From: CAVPMW01 sp963706515
GTDB lineage: Bacteria > Chloroflexota > Anaerolineae > Anaerolineales > UBA4823
DNA: 64,000 nucleotides
Reading direction: 5' to 3'
Assembly (NCBI GenBank): GCA_963706515.1
Contig: CAVPMW010000008.1
Location: 236,859 to 300,858 of the forward strand
The translations under genes and the position numbers were made by a program. The notes below the pieces were generated by a model. That model was given only the letters and a program-made list of their open reading frames with translations, was not told the DNA's origin and did no database searches. Shown here piece by piece: positions 1-8,629 of this stretch (within the stretch, counting starts at the first letter, position 1; each line of letters begins with the position of its first letter).

Positions 1-7
1 TGCATCC

Positions 8-970
8 ATGCTTCGAACACCCCTGATCTATTTGTCCAAAGCTGATTGGGCTCGCAATATCGTAACCCGCTGGCCGGTAGCCTGGAGGGTAGCCTCACGT
101 TTCGTTGCTGGCGACCATCTTGAAGATGCCGTCCGCGCGATCCAGGCGCTAAATGATCACGGGATCAATGCGACGCTGGACCACCTGGGCGAGCACACGA
201 CCACCGAGCAGGAAGCCCGCCAGGCGTGCAACGAGGTCAGCAATATATTGGACGTCATCCAGCACAATGGGCTGCGCGCCAATGTATCCATTAAATTGTC
301 GCAGATTGGCTTGAACCTCGACATGGAGCTGTGTGCAGATAACCTGGAGTGCATCCTGGCAAAAGCCAAGTCACTGGGGAATTTTGTCCGTATAGATATG
401 GAAGACTCGCCTCGGGTGGATAAAACTCTGGAGCTGTACTGGATGATGCGCGGGGTCAATGGCCTGGATAATACTGGCGTGGTGCTGCAGTCTTACCTGT
501 ACCGGACTGAGGCTGATCTGAAAGCGGTGCTCGGCAAAGGTGGGCGAGTGCGCCTGTGCAAGGGGGCCTATAAAGAGCCTGCTGAGGTAGCTTACCCCAA
601 GAAAGCCGACGTGGATGCCAGCTATGACCATCTCGCCCGGCTATTAATTGAAGGTGCGCTGGAAATGGGTTGCCCAACTCTGAGCGAGGATGGGCGCGTC
701 CCTCCCATTCCAGCGATCGCTTCGCACGATGAGCGCCGGATCGAGTTTGCCAGGAATCTGGCGATGCAGCTCGGCCTACCCAAACAGGCGATCGAATTTC
801 AAATGCTGTACGGAATCCGGCGAGATATCCAGGAGCAGCTGGTTGGGGATGGTTACCCGGTGCGCGTCTACGTCCCCTATGGGACCGAGTGGTATCCTTA
901 TTTTGTGCGCCGCCTTGCTGAACGCCCCGCAAACATCTGGTTTTTCGTCTCAAATTTCTTCAAAAATTAG
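8..970 (+). CDS. Proline dehydrogenase (monofunctional PutB/ProDH)
   Basis: FAD-dependent oxidation of proline to pyrroline-5-carboxylate, the first step of proline catabolism. The 320-residue length fits the free-standing ProDH family rather than fused PutA. Seen in the sequence: the barrel motif RLCKGAYKEP (182-191), ASHD (238-241), EFQMLYG (263-269), and the substrate/FAD segment running from RVYVPYG (286) to RRLAERPAN (301-309), whose Arg residues bind the proline carboxylate in characterised enzymes. The ATG at 8 is the first in frame, but an upstream start outside the window cannot be excluded. The partner P5C dehydrogenase is not visible. A large palindrome (1011-1098) follows the stop codon. 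Confidence 0.95.
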   Translation: MLRTPLIYLSKADWARNIVTRWPVAWRVASRFVAGDHLEDAVRAIQALNDHGINATLDHLGEHTTTEQEARQACNEVSNILDVIQHNGLRANVSIKLSQIGLNLDMELCADNLECILAKAKSLGNFVRIDMEDSPRVDKTLELYWMMRGVNGLDNTGVVLQSYLYRTEADLKAVLGKGGRVRLCKGAYKEPAEVAYPKKADVDASYDHLARLLIEGALEMGCPTLSEDGRVPPIPAIASHDERRIEFARNLAMQLGLPKQAIEFQMLYGIRRDIQEQLVGDGYPVRVYVPYGTEWYPYFVRRLAERPANIWFFVSNFFKN

Positions 971-1010
971 GTCCGCTGACAGTTCAAGACACTGCTTACT
1001 CTAGGTTTCT

Positions 1011-1098
1011 ATCCGAAAATGGATGGGAGAACCGATTTAGTGGTGTGTGCGGCAAAGCCGCACACACCACTAAATCGGAACCCCTCATATTTTCGGAT
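1011..1098. repeat. Long palindromic element, family P1 copy 1
   Basis: The core is a perfect inverted repeat with 22-bp arms at 1032-1053 and 1057-1078 around an AAA loop. It is enclosed by an outer 10-bp inverted pair ATCCGAAAAT (1011-1020) and ATTTTCGGAT (1089-1098). A second copy lies at 33532-33578. The copies differ at a stem position in both arms so that pairing is kept (A-T against T-A). There is no T tract after the stem, so it is not a textbook intrinsic terminator. It sits at the 3' end of the proline dehydrogenase gene. Confidence 0.85.
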
Positions 1099-1220
1099 TG
1101 GTACTGAATACTTTCGGCAGGTTTACAGCAAGTTAATACCTGTTTAGAAGTGGCGCGGCGCGCCGGATTAAGAAATGGTTGTGGTATCATCTGCGGTTAC
1201 TGGAGATTAGTTTCTAAATA

Positions 1221-1706
1221 ATGAGCAGTGAGCGCAGTCGTTTCCCAATTATCCCGGTTCTCCTGGTTGCACTAGGCATCTTGCTGATCGGCGGTGCAGC
1301 CATCGTTATTTTCGTCCCTGGGCTTGAGCTTTCGAATAAGCCTTCGACTGCTACGTCCGAGATGATCCCTTACCCGCAGATCAAGCGGGTGCCACTGGCA
1401 GATGCGAAAACCGCCTTCGATCAAGGCACGGCTATTTTTGTAGATGTGCGCGGCGATCCGTTCTACTCTCAGGAGCATATCCCCGGGGCTCTCTCTATCC
1501 CGGAGCGGGACCTGATTGCTAACCTGGATAAGCTCGATCCCCAGGCGTGGATCATCCTCTACTGTACCTGACCGAATGAAGAATCTTCCGCCCGTGTGGC
1601 GTCGATCCTGGTTGAAAATGGCTATCGAAACGTGACCCCGATCCTGGGTGGTTTTCAGGAATGGATTAATGCCGGCTATCCATCGGAGTCTTCAACAGGA
1701 GGATGA
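1221..1706 (+). CDS. Membrane-anchored rhodanese-like protein with in-frame TGA (possible selenoprotein)
   Basis: N-terminal membrane segment (about residues 9-34) followed by a rhodanese domain with FVDVRGDPFY and HIPGALSIP (73-94) and the active-site strand IILYCT ending at residue 116, C115 being the expected nucleophile. Codon 117 (1569-1571) is TGA. Reading continues in the same frame as PNEESSARVASIL, then GGFQEWINAGYP, and stops at 1704-1706, directly followed by the ATG of the next gene. As I recall the family, relatives read YCxCPNE here, so TGA replaces a Cys codon. A short hairpin (CGCC, loop CGTGT, GGCG; 1589-1601) lies 21 nt after the TGA, a distance and G-containing loop compatible with a bacterial SECIS. 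Alternatives are a base-call error or a true nonsense mutation. Likely role: sulfur transfer or redox at the membrane. Confidence 0.75.
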
Positions 1707-2183
1707 ATGACTGAACTGCCCCAGTGGTTAGCTGAGCGCTTACATGCGGAATGCGAAAAAACGGTGGAATTCTTTACCGCCTTGCCGGAAGCTGCCTGGC
1801 AGGTACAGATTTATTCGGAGGGAACCTGCTGGAAAATCGCTCAAGTGTTAGGACACTTTGTGACCACCGAGCGAGCTTTATCCCGCCTGATCGAGAATAT
1901 CCGCCAGGGTGGTCCGGGTGCCCCGCCAGATTTTGACATTAACCGCTATAATGAGAGCCAGCTGCTCAAGCTGGGTGAGCGCCCGGTTGTCGACCTGCTC
2001 GACCAGTTCAAGCAGCTCCGCCAGGAAAACATCGATCGTGTGGCTGGAATGCAGCCTGCCGAATTGACCCTTAATGGCAGGCATCCATTCCTAGGCGAAG
2101 CTTCCCTCGAGGAGATCATTAAGATGATCTACCGCCACAACCAGATCCACCAGCGAGAGATCCGCAAGGTATTGGCTGGATAA
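1707..2183 (+). CDS. DinB-like four-helix protein
   Basis: A 158-residue helical protein of the DinB/YfiT superfamily, whose members bind a divalent metal through three His and include thiol-dependent transferases. Candidate ligands are His in VLGHF (about residue 51) and the pair in the C-terminal HNQIHQREI helix (about 148-152). The start ATG lies immediately behind the stop of the rhodanese-like gene, inside its AGGAGGATGA ribosome-binding context, so the two are probably co-transcribed. The substrate is unknown. Confidence 0.8.
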   Translation: MTELPQWLAERLHAECEKTVEFFTALPEAAWQVQIYSEGTCWKIAQVLGHFVTTERALSRLIENIRQGGPGAPPDFDINRYNESQLLKLGERPVVDLLDQFKQLRQENIDRVAGMQPAELTLNGRHPFLGEASLEEIIKMIYRHNQIHQREIRKVLAG

Positions 2184-2215
2184 GCTCGGGATCCAAATCT
2201 CCCTGGGCTAAACCC

Positions 2216-3158
2216 ATGTCTGGTCCTCCTGAAAACCAGCTCCCTAAGCCTGCTCATCCGTTAATATTATTCATCCAAATGATGCGCCCCTTCTTCCTTT
2301 TAGGAGGGGTACTGCTGTATGCCCTGGGAGCGGGGATTGCGCGTTACCTTGGAACGCACATCGTATGGGATATCTACCTCCTCGGTCAAATCTTCGTTAC
2401 CACATTACAGCTCAGCACGCATTTTCTGAACGAATATTACGATTCCCCGGCAGACCAGCAAAATCCGAACCGCACACCGTTCAATGGCGGGAGCGGGGCA
2501 GTCGGGGCGGGTAAGCTGCCCCGCCAGACGGCGCTGATTTCAGGATTGGTCATGCTGGCTGCGGTAGCCTCTCTCAGTGTCTTGATCATGTACCGCGTCC
2601 ATCCCACGCCTGTCACTTACCTGATCATGCTCCTGGCGTTCTTTGGGGCAGTCTTCTACTCAGTCCCGCCGGTGCGCCTGGAATTCCTCCGGGTACGGTG
2701 AGCTGACCACTTCGCTGATGACGGGCTTTCTGCTGCCTGCCTTCGCGTTTTCACTGCAAACCGGCGAACTGCACCGCTTGCTGGCGATGGTCGGGTTCCC
2801 CCTGGTCGCGCTGCACTTTGCCATGCTGATCGCCTTCGAGATGCCGGATTATGGCAGCGATCTGAAATATGGCAAGCGCACGATCCTGGTCCGTATGGGC
2901 TGGAAAAATGGTATGACCCTGCATAATATTCTGATCATCAGCGCTTACCTGCTGCTGATCCTGGCTGCATCCCTGGGTCTGCCGCTGGCTATCGTCCTGC
3001 CGGCTTTCCTGCCTTTGCCTCTCGGGCTGCTTGAGATCTGGCAGATGCACCAGATTGCCCAGGGTCGCCGCCCGAACTGGCGTGCCTTGGGGATTAACGC
3101 GGTTATCCTGTTCGGAGCCACCGCTTATCTGCTGGCATTCACTTTTTGGACGCGCTAG
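2216..3158 (+). CDS. UbiA-family prenyltransferase (MenA-like), frameshifted
   Basis: Integral membrane prenyltransferase of about 313 residues. The first Asp-rich motif is seen as NEYYDSPADQQNPNR and the second as DYGSDLKYGKRT, both typical for binding the magnesium-pyrophosphate of the prenyl donor. Hydrophobic helices fill the remainder. The frame breaks near 2686-2697: the first frame ends in VRLEFL and the second continues GYGELTTSLMTGFLLPAF, which in relatives is one contiguous stretch, so one extra base is present. The acceptor could be dihydroxynaphthoate (menaquinone synthesis) or another aromatic; no men genes are nearby. Confidence 0.8.
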
Positions 3159-3167
3159 GTCCCTGCC

Positions 3168-4401
3168 GTGCCTGAGTTCTTGAATTTGCTGCCTCCTGCA
3201 CAAGCCCTGGAGCGATTGCTCTCTCATCTACCTGTGAGCACCAGGGTGGAAGAGATAGATAGCGCCGCTGCTCTAGGACGGGTGACCGCCCAGCCGGTGG
3301 TGGCTGCACAACCCTTGCCGGGGTTCCGCCGCGCCACGGTCGATGGATATGCCCTGCAGGCGGCTGCGACCTTCGGCGCCAATGAATTGCTGCCAGCGTA
3401 CCTCGAGCTCGTGGGAGAAGTTAGCATGGGGAGCGCTCCCACCATCCAAACCAGCGTCGCGCAATGCGCCCTGATCCACACAGGCGGGATGCTGCCCGCT
3501 GGAGCGGACTGCAGTGGTGATGCTGGAGCATACTCAGGCCGCGCGCCCTGGTGAGATTGAAGTCATGCGCGCAGTTGCACCGGGTGAAAATGTCCTGCAA
3601 GTGGGTGAGGATGTCCGGGTCGGGCAGGAGGTGATCCCGGCTGGAACTCGCCTGCGACCGGCAGAGATCGGCGGGTTGATGGCTTTGGGGATTTCCCGGA
3701 TCAACGTCGCCCGCAAACCGCAGGTTGGCATCCTGTCTTCCGGAGATGAAGTCGTTGCCCCGGACCAGGCGCTCCAGCCTGGGCAGGTGCACGATGTTAA
3801 CGCTTATTCCTTGAGCAGCCTCGTCGAGCAAGCGGGAGGCGAGCCGCGCCGGTATGGGATCATCCCCGACCGCGCCGACCTGCTCCTTCAGGCTGCACAA
3901 GAGAGCCTCGCCGAATGCGAGCTGCTAGCCATCACTGCCGGGTCTTCTGCCTCCGCCCGCGACTTGACCGCGCAGGTGATCAACGACCTGGGCAGCCCGG
4001 GAGTGCTGGTACACGGGGTCAATGTCCGCCCTGGTAAACCGACTATCCTGGGGGTATGCGGCGGTAAGCCGGTGATCGGCCTGCCGGGAAACCCGGTCTC
4101 CGCCCTGGTCATCGCCCAGCTCTTCGTTGTTCCGGTCGTTGAGGCTTTGCTCGGCCTTCAGCATCCCCGCCCCAGAGCACAGGTCGCTGCGCGCCTTGCG
4201 CTCAATTTGAATTCCCAGGCAGGGAGGGAGGATTGGGTTGCAGTCCGCCTCGTGCCGGATGAGAGCGGCTATCGCGCGGAGCCGGTCTTCGGTCAGAGCA
4301 ACCTGATCTTCACCCTGGCGCGGGCAGATGGGCTGCTCCGAATCCCTCCGGATGCTACCGGTCTCTCTGCCGGCACCCAGGTAGATGTAGAATTGATGTG
4401 A
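3168..4401 (+). CDS. moeA: Molybdopterin molybdenumtransferase MoeA, first copy (frameshifted)
   Basis: MoeA inserts molybdate into adenylylated molybdopterin. It starts at GTG 3168, just after the prenyltransferase stop. Seen: GFRRATVDGYAL, IHTGGMLPAGAD, then after the break VMLEHTQAARPGEIEV, the PQVGILSSGDEVV strand, ITAGSSASARDLT, VHGVNVRPGKPT and GLPGNPVSALV, together covering all MoeA domains over about 410 residues. The break is at about 3510, where removing one T restores GADAVVMLE. It heads a cluster with an ACT protein and a second, PBP-fused moeA. Confidence 0.9.
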
Positions 4402-4805
4402 TGGACGAAGAAGCTCTACCACCCAGCTATTCCCTCGAGCTTTTAGCGGAGTGCTACGCGGTCTGCCGCCTGCCCGGTGACGCAGCCCAACCGGATTGGG
4501 CTGGAGCCGGACCTTTACTCGTGCTCGCCTGGCGCGAGGAAGAATTCAGCCTGGTCTGTCTGGAGCGCTACGTCCCACCAGTGGTAAAAGCGGAGCGCGG
4601 TTGGCGGGTGCTGCAGGTCGCTGGCACGCTGGATTTCAGCCAGGTGGGGGTTTTAGCCGCGTTACTGCAGCCCCTCGCAGCGGCTGGGATCAGCGTATTT
4701 ACCATCTCTACCTTCGATACCGACCTGATCCTGGTCAAGGAGGCTCTGCTCGAGCGAGCGATCCAGGCCCTGGAGAGCGCCGGGCATGCAGTCTACCCAA
4801 GGTAG
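4401..4805 (+). CDS. ACT-domain protein (COG3603-like)
   Basis: A 134-residue protein whose C-terminal half (QPLAAAGISVFTISTFDTD, then ILVKEALLERAIQAL) has the ACT beta-alpha-beta pattern; the whole resembles small tandem-ACT proteins. ACT domains usually bind small ligands, often amino acids. The ATG at 4401 overlaps the moeA stop (TGATG); a GTG three bases earlier is possible. It lies between two moeA genes, which suggests a link to cofactor or metabolite sensing, but no ligand is evident. Confidence 0.7.
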   Translation: MDEEALPPSYSLELLAECYAVCRLPGDAAQPDWAGAGPLLVLAWREEEFSLVCLERYVPPVVKAERGWRVLQVAGTLDFSQVGVLAALLQPLAAAGISVFTISTFDTDLILVKEALLERAIQALESAGHAVYPR

Positions 4806-4860
4806 CCATCCGGCGACCGGGTCGCAAGATTTCACGAATGGACCTGCAGCCAGGATGAAG

Positions 4861-4929
4861 TACAATCCATCTGGATAGATATGCAATCCACCAGGATAAA
4901 ATTCACCCCATCAGGATAAAATCCATCCC
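4861..4929. repeat. 20-bp tandem repeat upstream of second moeA
   Basis: Three degenerate units of exactly 20 bp (4861-4880, 4881-4900, 4901-4920) with the shared pattern CA-x-CCA-x-C-x-GGATA, plus a partial fourth unit ending at the ATG at 4930. The GGATA part of each unit resembles a weak ribosome-binding site, so it could be an operator array, a leader structure, or a relic of slippage. Confidence 0.65.
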
Positions 4930-6934
4930 ATGGAAGGACCTGAATCTGTCTACCTCCACGATATCCCATTAGAAGCTGCGCTGGACAGGCTGGCATCTGC
5001 CTTACAGGAAGCTAACCTGGGGGGGCGCCTCGGAGCTGAAACGCTGCCTTTGGATGAAAATGTCCTGGGCCGTGTGCTGGCAGAGCCGGTCTTTGCCAGG
5101 CTTTCCTCGCCGCATTATCACGCCTCGGCAATGGATGGATTCGCAGTCCGCTCCGCCGAGACTGCCGGCGCTCAGCTCACCGCGCCGCTCACCCTTTCCT
5201 GCGATTTAGCGGTTAAACTGCCAGGCCGCTTACCTGGATACAGGCGATCCCCTGCCCCCCTGGGCAGATGCCGTCATCCCCATCGAAAACGTCGAGCCTT
5301 TAGACGGCTCCGGGGGGGTCTCGATCGACCCCCGCCGCCCGGCAGCGATCCGCATCCGCGCCGCGGTAGTCCCCTGGAGCTACGTGCGCCCGATGGGTGA
5401 GGATATGGTCGCCACCCAGCTGGTGCTGCCTGCAGGTCACACCTTGCGCCCGGTTGACCTGGGAGCTTTAGCCGGCGCAGGGCACGACCGGGTGAGCGTC
5501 GCCCGGCGCCCGCGTGTGGCGATCCTGCCTACCGGCAGCGAGCTGGTTCCTCTTGGAGCGCCGGTCTCACCCGGGGATATTATCGAGTACAACTCTCTCG
5601 TCCTGGCCTCCCAGGTGAACCAGTGGGGCGGGCAGGCCAGCCGCCTGCCGATCACCCCGGATGATTTCCCCCTGATCTGCCAGCGAGTCCAGGAAGCAGC
5701 CGCCAGCCACGACCTGGTATTGATCAATGCCGGCTCTTCCGCTGGATCGGAGGATTTCACCGCACGCGTCGTCGCCAGCCTCGGGCGGCTGTTGGTGCAC
5801 GGGGTCGCTGTTCGTCCGGGGCACCCGGTGATATTGGGCATGCTCGAGCGTCCCGGTCGAGGTGGTGATTCGCCCTACGTGCCGGTGATCGGTGTTCCGG
5901 GCTATCCGGTGTCGGCTGCTTTGACCGGCGAAATTTTCGTTGCCCCGCTCATTGCCCGCTGGCTGGGCCGCGAGGCGCCTGAGCCGCCGGTGATCAGGGC
6001 AACCTTGACCCGCAAAGTGACCTCTCCGCCCGGCGATGAGGATTACCTGCGCGTCGTTGTTGGAAGGGTGGGCGAGAAGCTGCTGGCAGCGCCGCTCGCC
6101 CGCGGCTCCGGGGTAATCACCTCACTCGTCCGGGCGGATGGGATCGCGATCCTGCCCGCAGGCACTCAGGGGATGCCAGCCGGAGCCGAGGTCGAGGTCC
6201 ACCTGTACACACCGGTAGATCAGCTCGAAAGGACGATTTTTGCCATTGGTTCCCACGACATATCACTCGACCTGATGGCGCAGTACCTGGCAGCTCGCCG
6301 CCGGCGGCTAAGCTCGGCGAATGTGGGCAGCCAGGGTGGGCTGGTGGCACTGCGCCGCGGTGAAGCGCACCTGGCAGGCTCGCACTTGCTGGACCCTGCC
6401 AGCGGTGAGTACAACCTCAGCTACCTCCCCCAGTATTTACCGGGTGTGCCCGTGCACTTGATCACCCTGGTCTATCGCGAGCAGGGATTGATAGTCATTC
6501 GCGGAAACCCTCTCGGGATCCGCAGCCTGGAAGACCTCGCCAGACCGGGGATCAGGTTCGTCAACCGCCAGCGCGGTGCGGGGACCCGCGTGCTGTTGGA
6601 TTACCACCTGACATTATTGAATATTGCGCCTGATTCAATCGTAGGCTACAATCAAGAGGAGTATACCCATCTGGCGGTCGCCGCGGCGGTTGCTTCCGGG
6701 CGGGCGGACTGCGGCCTGGGGATTGCTGCTGCCGCGATGGCATTGGACCTGGATTTCGTCCCGCTTTTTCAGGAGCGCTACGACCTGGTGATTCCCAGCG
6801 AATATGCCGAGAGCTCGCTCCTGCAGCCTCTATTTGAAACGCTGGCGGACCCTGCCTACCGCCAGGCTGTCGCAGCCTTGCCCGGCTACGACGTCCGTGA
6901 AATGGGTGCCATTAAAGCCAGGCAGGAAGGGTAG
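4930..6934 (+). CDS. moeA: MoeA with C-terminal molybdate-binding (PBP-like) domain, frameshifted
   Basis: About 668 residues. The N-terminal 400 are MoeA (HYHASAMDGFAVRS, TGDPLPPWADAVIPIE, RPRVAILPTGSELV, INAGSSAGSEDFTARV, VHGVAVRPGHPV, GVPGYPVSAA). From about residue 440 there is a PBP-like domain (GSHDISLDLMAQYL, SQGGLVALRRGEAHLAG, FVNRQRGAGTRVLLDYHL, VASGRADCGLGIAAAA) of the type found cytoplasmically in molybdate-responsive proteins. The frame break is near 5220-5230. The tandem MoeA / MoeA-PBP arrangement is known from other anaerobes. The tail probably senses or delivers molybdate or tungstate; that part is inference. Confidence 0.88.
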
Positions 6935-6944
6935 TTGAGCAAAC

Positions 6945-7319
6945 GTGGACAGCGCATTGGTTATTGATGACAACCGTGAGACGGCAGATATGCTCTGCCG
7001 GATGCTGGAATACCTGGGACTGCGCGCCCAACCCGCATACGGCCCCCGGGCTGCGCTGATGGAAGTCAGCCAGGAAGTCCCTAAGGTGATCTTGCTGGAT
7101 ATCAGCATGCCCGGGATCGATGGCTTCGAAGTGATGGCCTTTCTATCCCGAGACCCGCGCCTGGCGCAGGTCCCTATCATTGTCGTGACAACTGACGACC
7201 AGGAAGAAACTCGCCTGCGTTCCGAGCAAGCTGGCGCCCTGGACGTCCTGGTCAAGCCTATTTCAGTAGCCTCCATCGAAGAATCCCTGCGCAAACACAA
7301 TCTGATAAACCCAGAATAG
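6945..7319 (+). CDS. Single-domain response regulator (receiver only)
   Basis: 124 residues, a CheY-like receiver without an output domain. Visible: acidic pair D8-D9, phospho-acceptor D52 in VILLDISMPGIDG, T82/T83 in VVTTDD, K104 in VLVKPIS. It starts at GTG 6945, ten bases after the moeA-PBP stop, so it may share that transcript. No histidine kinase is adjacent; as a stand-alone receiver it probably acts by protein-protein contact or in a phosphorelay. Confidence 0.9.
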   Translation: MDSALVIDDNRETADMLCRMLEYLGLRAQPAYGPRAALMEVSQEVPKVILLDISMPGIDGFEVMAFLSRDPRLAQVPIIVVTTDDQEETRLRSEQAGALDVLVKPISVASIEESLRKHNLINPE

Positions 7320-7323
7320 TAGT

Positions 7324-7367
7324 TACGCAGTTGAAGGAGGAAAGGCAATTCCTCAGCGAACTGCGTA
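7324..7367. terminator. Inverted repeat between receiver gene and bcp
   Basis: Nine-base arms TACGCAGTT (7324-7332) and AACTGCGTA (7359-7367) with a second inner pairing GGAGG/CCTC. No T run follows, so it may be a processing structure, a rho-type end or part of the bcp leader. Confidence 0.4.
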
Positions 7368-7405
7368 TATCCTAAATAGGTAAAGTACCCAGAAAGGAGA
7401 TATCG

Positions 7406-7870
7406 ATGCCTGTTCAAGAAGGAACACCTGCGCCAGATTTCAATTTGATGGATGAAAGCGGCGTTGAACGGAAATTATCGGATTATCGAGGGAAGCCGGT
7501 GGTCCTTTATTTTTATCCGAAAGACGATACCCCTGGATGCACCAAAGAGGCCTGTAATTTTCGGGATGATTACAGCGCCTACGATAAGGCTGGGGTAACG
7601 ATCTTAGGGATCAGCCCGGACTCGGTTAAATCACACGCCAAGTTCAAAACCAAGTACCACCTCCCATTTACGCTGCTGGCGGATGAAGGGCATAAGATTA
7701 CCGAAGCTTACGGTGTTTGGGGGCTGAAAAAGTACGTGGGAAAATCTTATTACGGCGTCTTGCGCACGACGTTCTTGATCGATGGATCCGGTAAGATCTT
7801 GCGGGTTTTCGAGAAGGTCAAGCCAGACACGCACAGCCAGGAGATTCTTGCTGCTCTAGGATCCGCATGA
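7406..7870 (+). CDS. bcp: Thiol peroxidase, BCP/PrxQ peroxiredoxin
   Basis: 154-residue atypical two-Cys peroxiredoxin that reduces hydroperoxides with thioredoxin as usual donor. Seen: FYPKDDTPGCTKEAC with peroxidatic C45 and resolving C50 four residues later (PrxQ type), GISPDS, FTLLADEGHKITEAYGVWG and a conserved Arg in LRTTFLID. A good AAGGAG ribosome-binding site precedes the ATG. A rho-independent terminator follows. Confidence 0.96.
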   Translation: MPVQEGTPAPDFNLMDESGVERKLSDYRGKPVVLYFYPKDDTPGCTKEACNFRDDYSAYDKAGVTILGISPDSVKSHAKFKTKYHLPFTLLADEGHKITEAYGVWGLKKYVGKSYYGVLRTTFLIDGSGKILRVFEKVKPDTHSQEILAALGSA

Positions 7871-7892
7871 CAACAGCCTTAGTGAATTAATG

Positions 7893-7930
7893 GGTGCAGG
7901 GGGTTATTTGCTTCCTGCACCTGTATTTTT
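7893..7930 (+). terminator. Rho-independent terminator of bcp
   Basis: Perfect 8-bp stem GGTGCAGG (7893-7900) / CCTGCACC (7914-7921) followed by TGTATTTTT, 22 bases after the bcp stop. This is the clearest intrinsic terminator in the window. Confidence 0.8.
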
Positions 7931-7954
7931 AATCCGAGAGGCCAGCCGAGTCCC

Positions 7955-7965
7955 TGCGGTATAAT
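7955..7965 (+). promoter_or_regulatory. Extended -10 promoter candidate for cytochrome c gene
   Basis: TGCGGTATAAT gives a consensus -10 (TATAAT, 7960-7965) with a TG upstream element, roughly 100 bases before the cytochrome ATG. No convincing -35 box is seen. Confidence 0.45.
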
Positions 7966-8066
7966 CGGGATTGGCTGAAAGGTTTTTCACGATCCGAAAT
8001 ATCAAATTCAGCCAATTGCTTATGAATAAATAAAAAAAATAAATTTTGGACCAATACGAGATTTTA

Positions 8067-8519
8067 ATGAAAAGATCAATATCAGTTCTGATGATCTCTA
8101 TGCTCGCCGCCTTCAGCTTGCTTAGTGCCTGCAGCGGAGCGAAAGCTACGACGGCTATCCCGCCCGCACTGGCGACTGAACATGCCAGACCGACCCCGCC
8201 AGAGGAGTATTCGGGGAAGAAAAACCCTTATGCCGGAGATGCTGACGCTGAAGCTGCCGGGAAAACGTTTTTCAATGCAAACTGCACTGCCTGCCACGGT
8301 GAGCAGGGGATGGGCGATGGACCGGCTGCCATGGCGTTGAACCCTAAGCCCAAGCCGCTGGCACTTAATCAGAGCTTCCTGGCTGACGATTATATGTTCT
8401 GGCGCATCTCCGAGGGGGGCACTATGCAGCCTTTCAATTCAGCCATGCCAGCCTGGAAGGGCGTGATGCAGCCAGGAGAGATCTGGCAGGTCATCGCCTA
8501 TATCCATACCTTGCAGTAA
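8067..8519 (+). CDS. Cytochrome c-type lipoprotein
   Basis: 150 residues starting at ATG 8067; a TTG 21 bases earlier is in frame but less likely. Signal peptide with lipobox LSAC, a short Pro/Thr linker, then a class I cytochrome c domain with the haem motif CTACH and a distal Met candidate in GGTMQPFNSAMPAW. It would be lipid-anchored outside the cytoplasmic membrane and carry electrons. No oxidase or dehydrogenase partner is adjacent. Confidence 0.9.
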   Translation: MKRSISVLMISMLAAFSLLSACSGAKATTAIPPALATEHARPTPPEEYSGKKNPYAGDADAEAAGKTFFNANCTACHGEQGMGDGPAAMALNPKPKPLALNQSFLADDYMFWRISEGGTMQPFNSAMPAWKGVMQPGEIWQVIAYIHTLQ

Positions 8520-8566
8520 ACCGGATTGACTCCTTTCGCCAATAAAGGCGGGGAGGGGGAATCAAT

Positions 8567-8620
8567 TCCGAAAACGAGGTTCAGGTGGCGCTTTGGCGCC
8601 ACCTGAACCTCGTTTTCGGA
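8567..8620. repeat. Long palindromic element, family P2 copy 1
   Basis: Perfect 25-bp arms (8567-8591 and 8596-8620) with a TTTG loop. It lies between the convergent ends of the cytochrome gene (8519) and the HD-GYP gene (8630). Related copies at 30345-30400 and 58987-59043 keep the stem through compensatory changes. No T tract, so at most an atypical bidirectional terminator. Confidence 0.88.
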
Positions 8621-8629
8621 TATTTACCT

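Noticed and set aside
1032..1078. P1 palindromes as ordinary intrinsic terminators
   Set aside because: The stems are much longer than usual and no T tract follows on either strand; compare the true terminator at 7893-7930.
1569..1571. Genome-wide reassignment of TGA as a sense codon
   Set aside because: Many intact genes here end in TGA (for example DUF62, feoB, the toxin), so TGA is a normal stop and only local recoding would explain the rhodanese.
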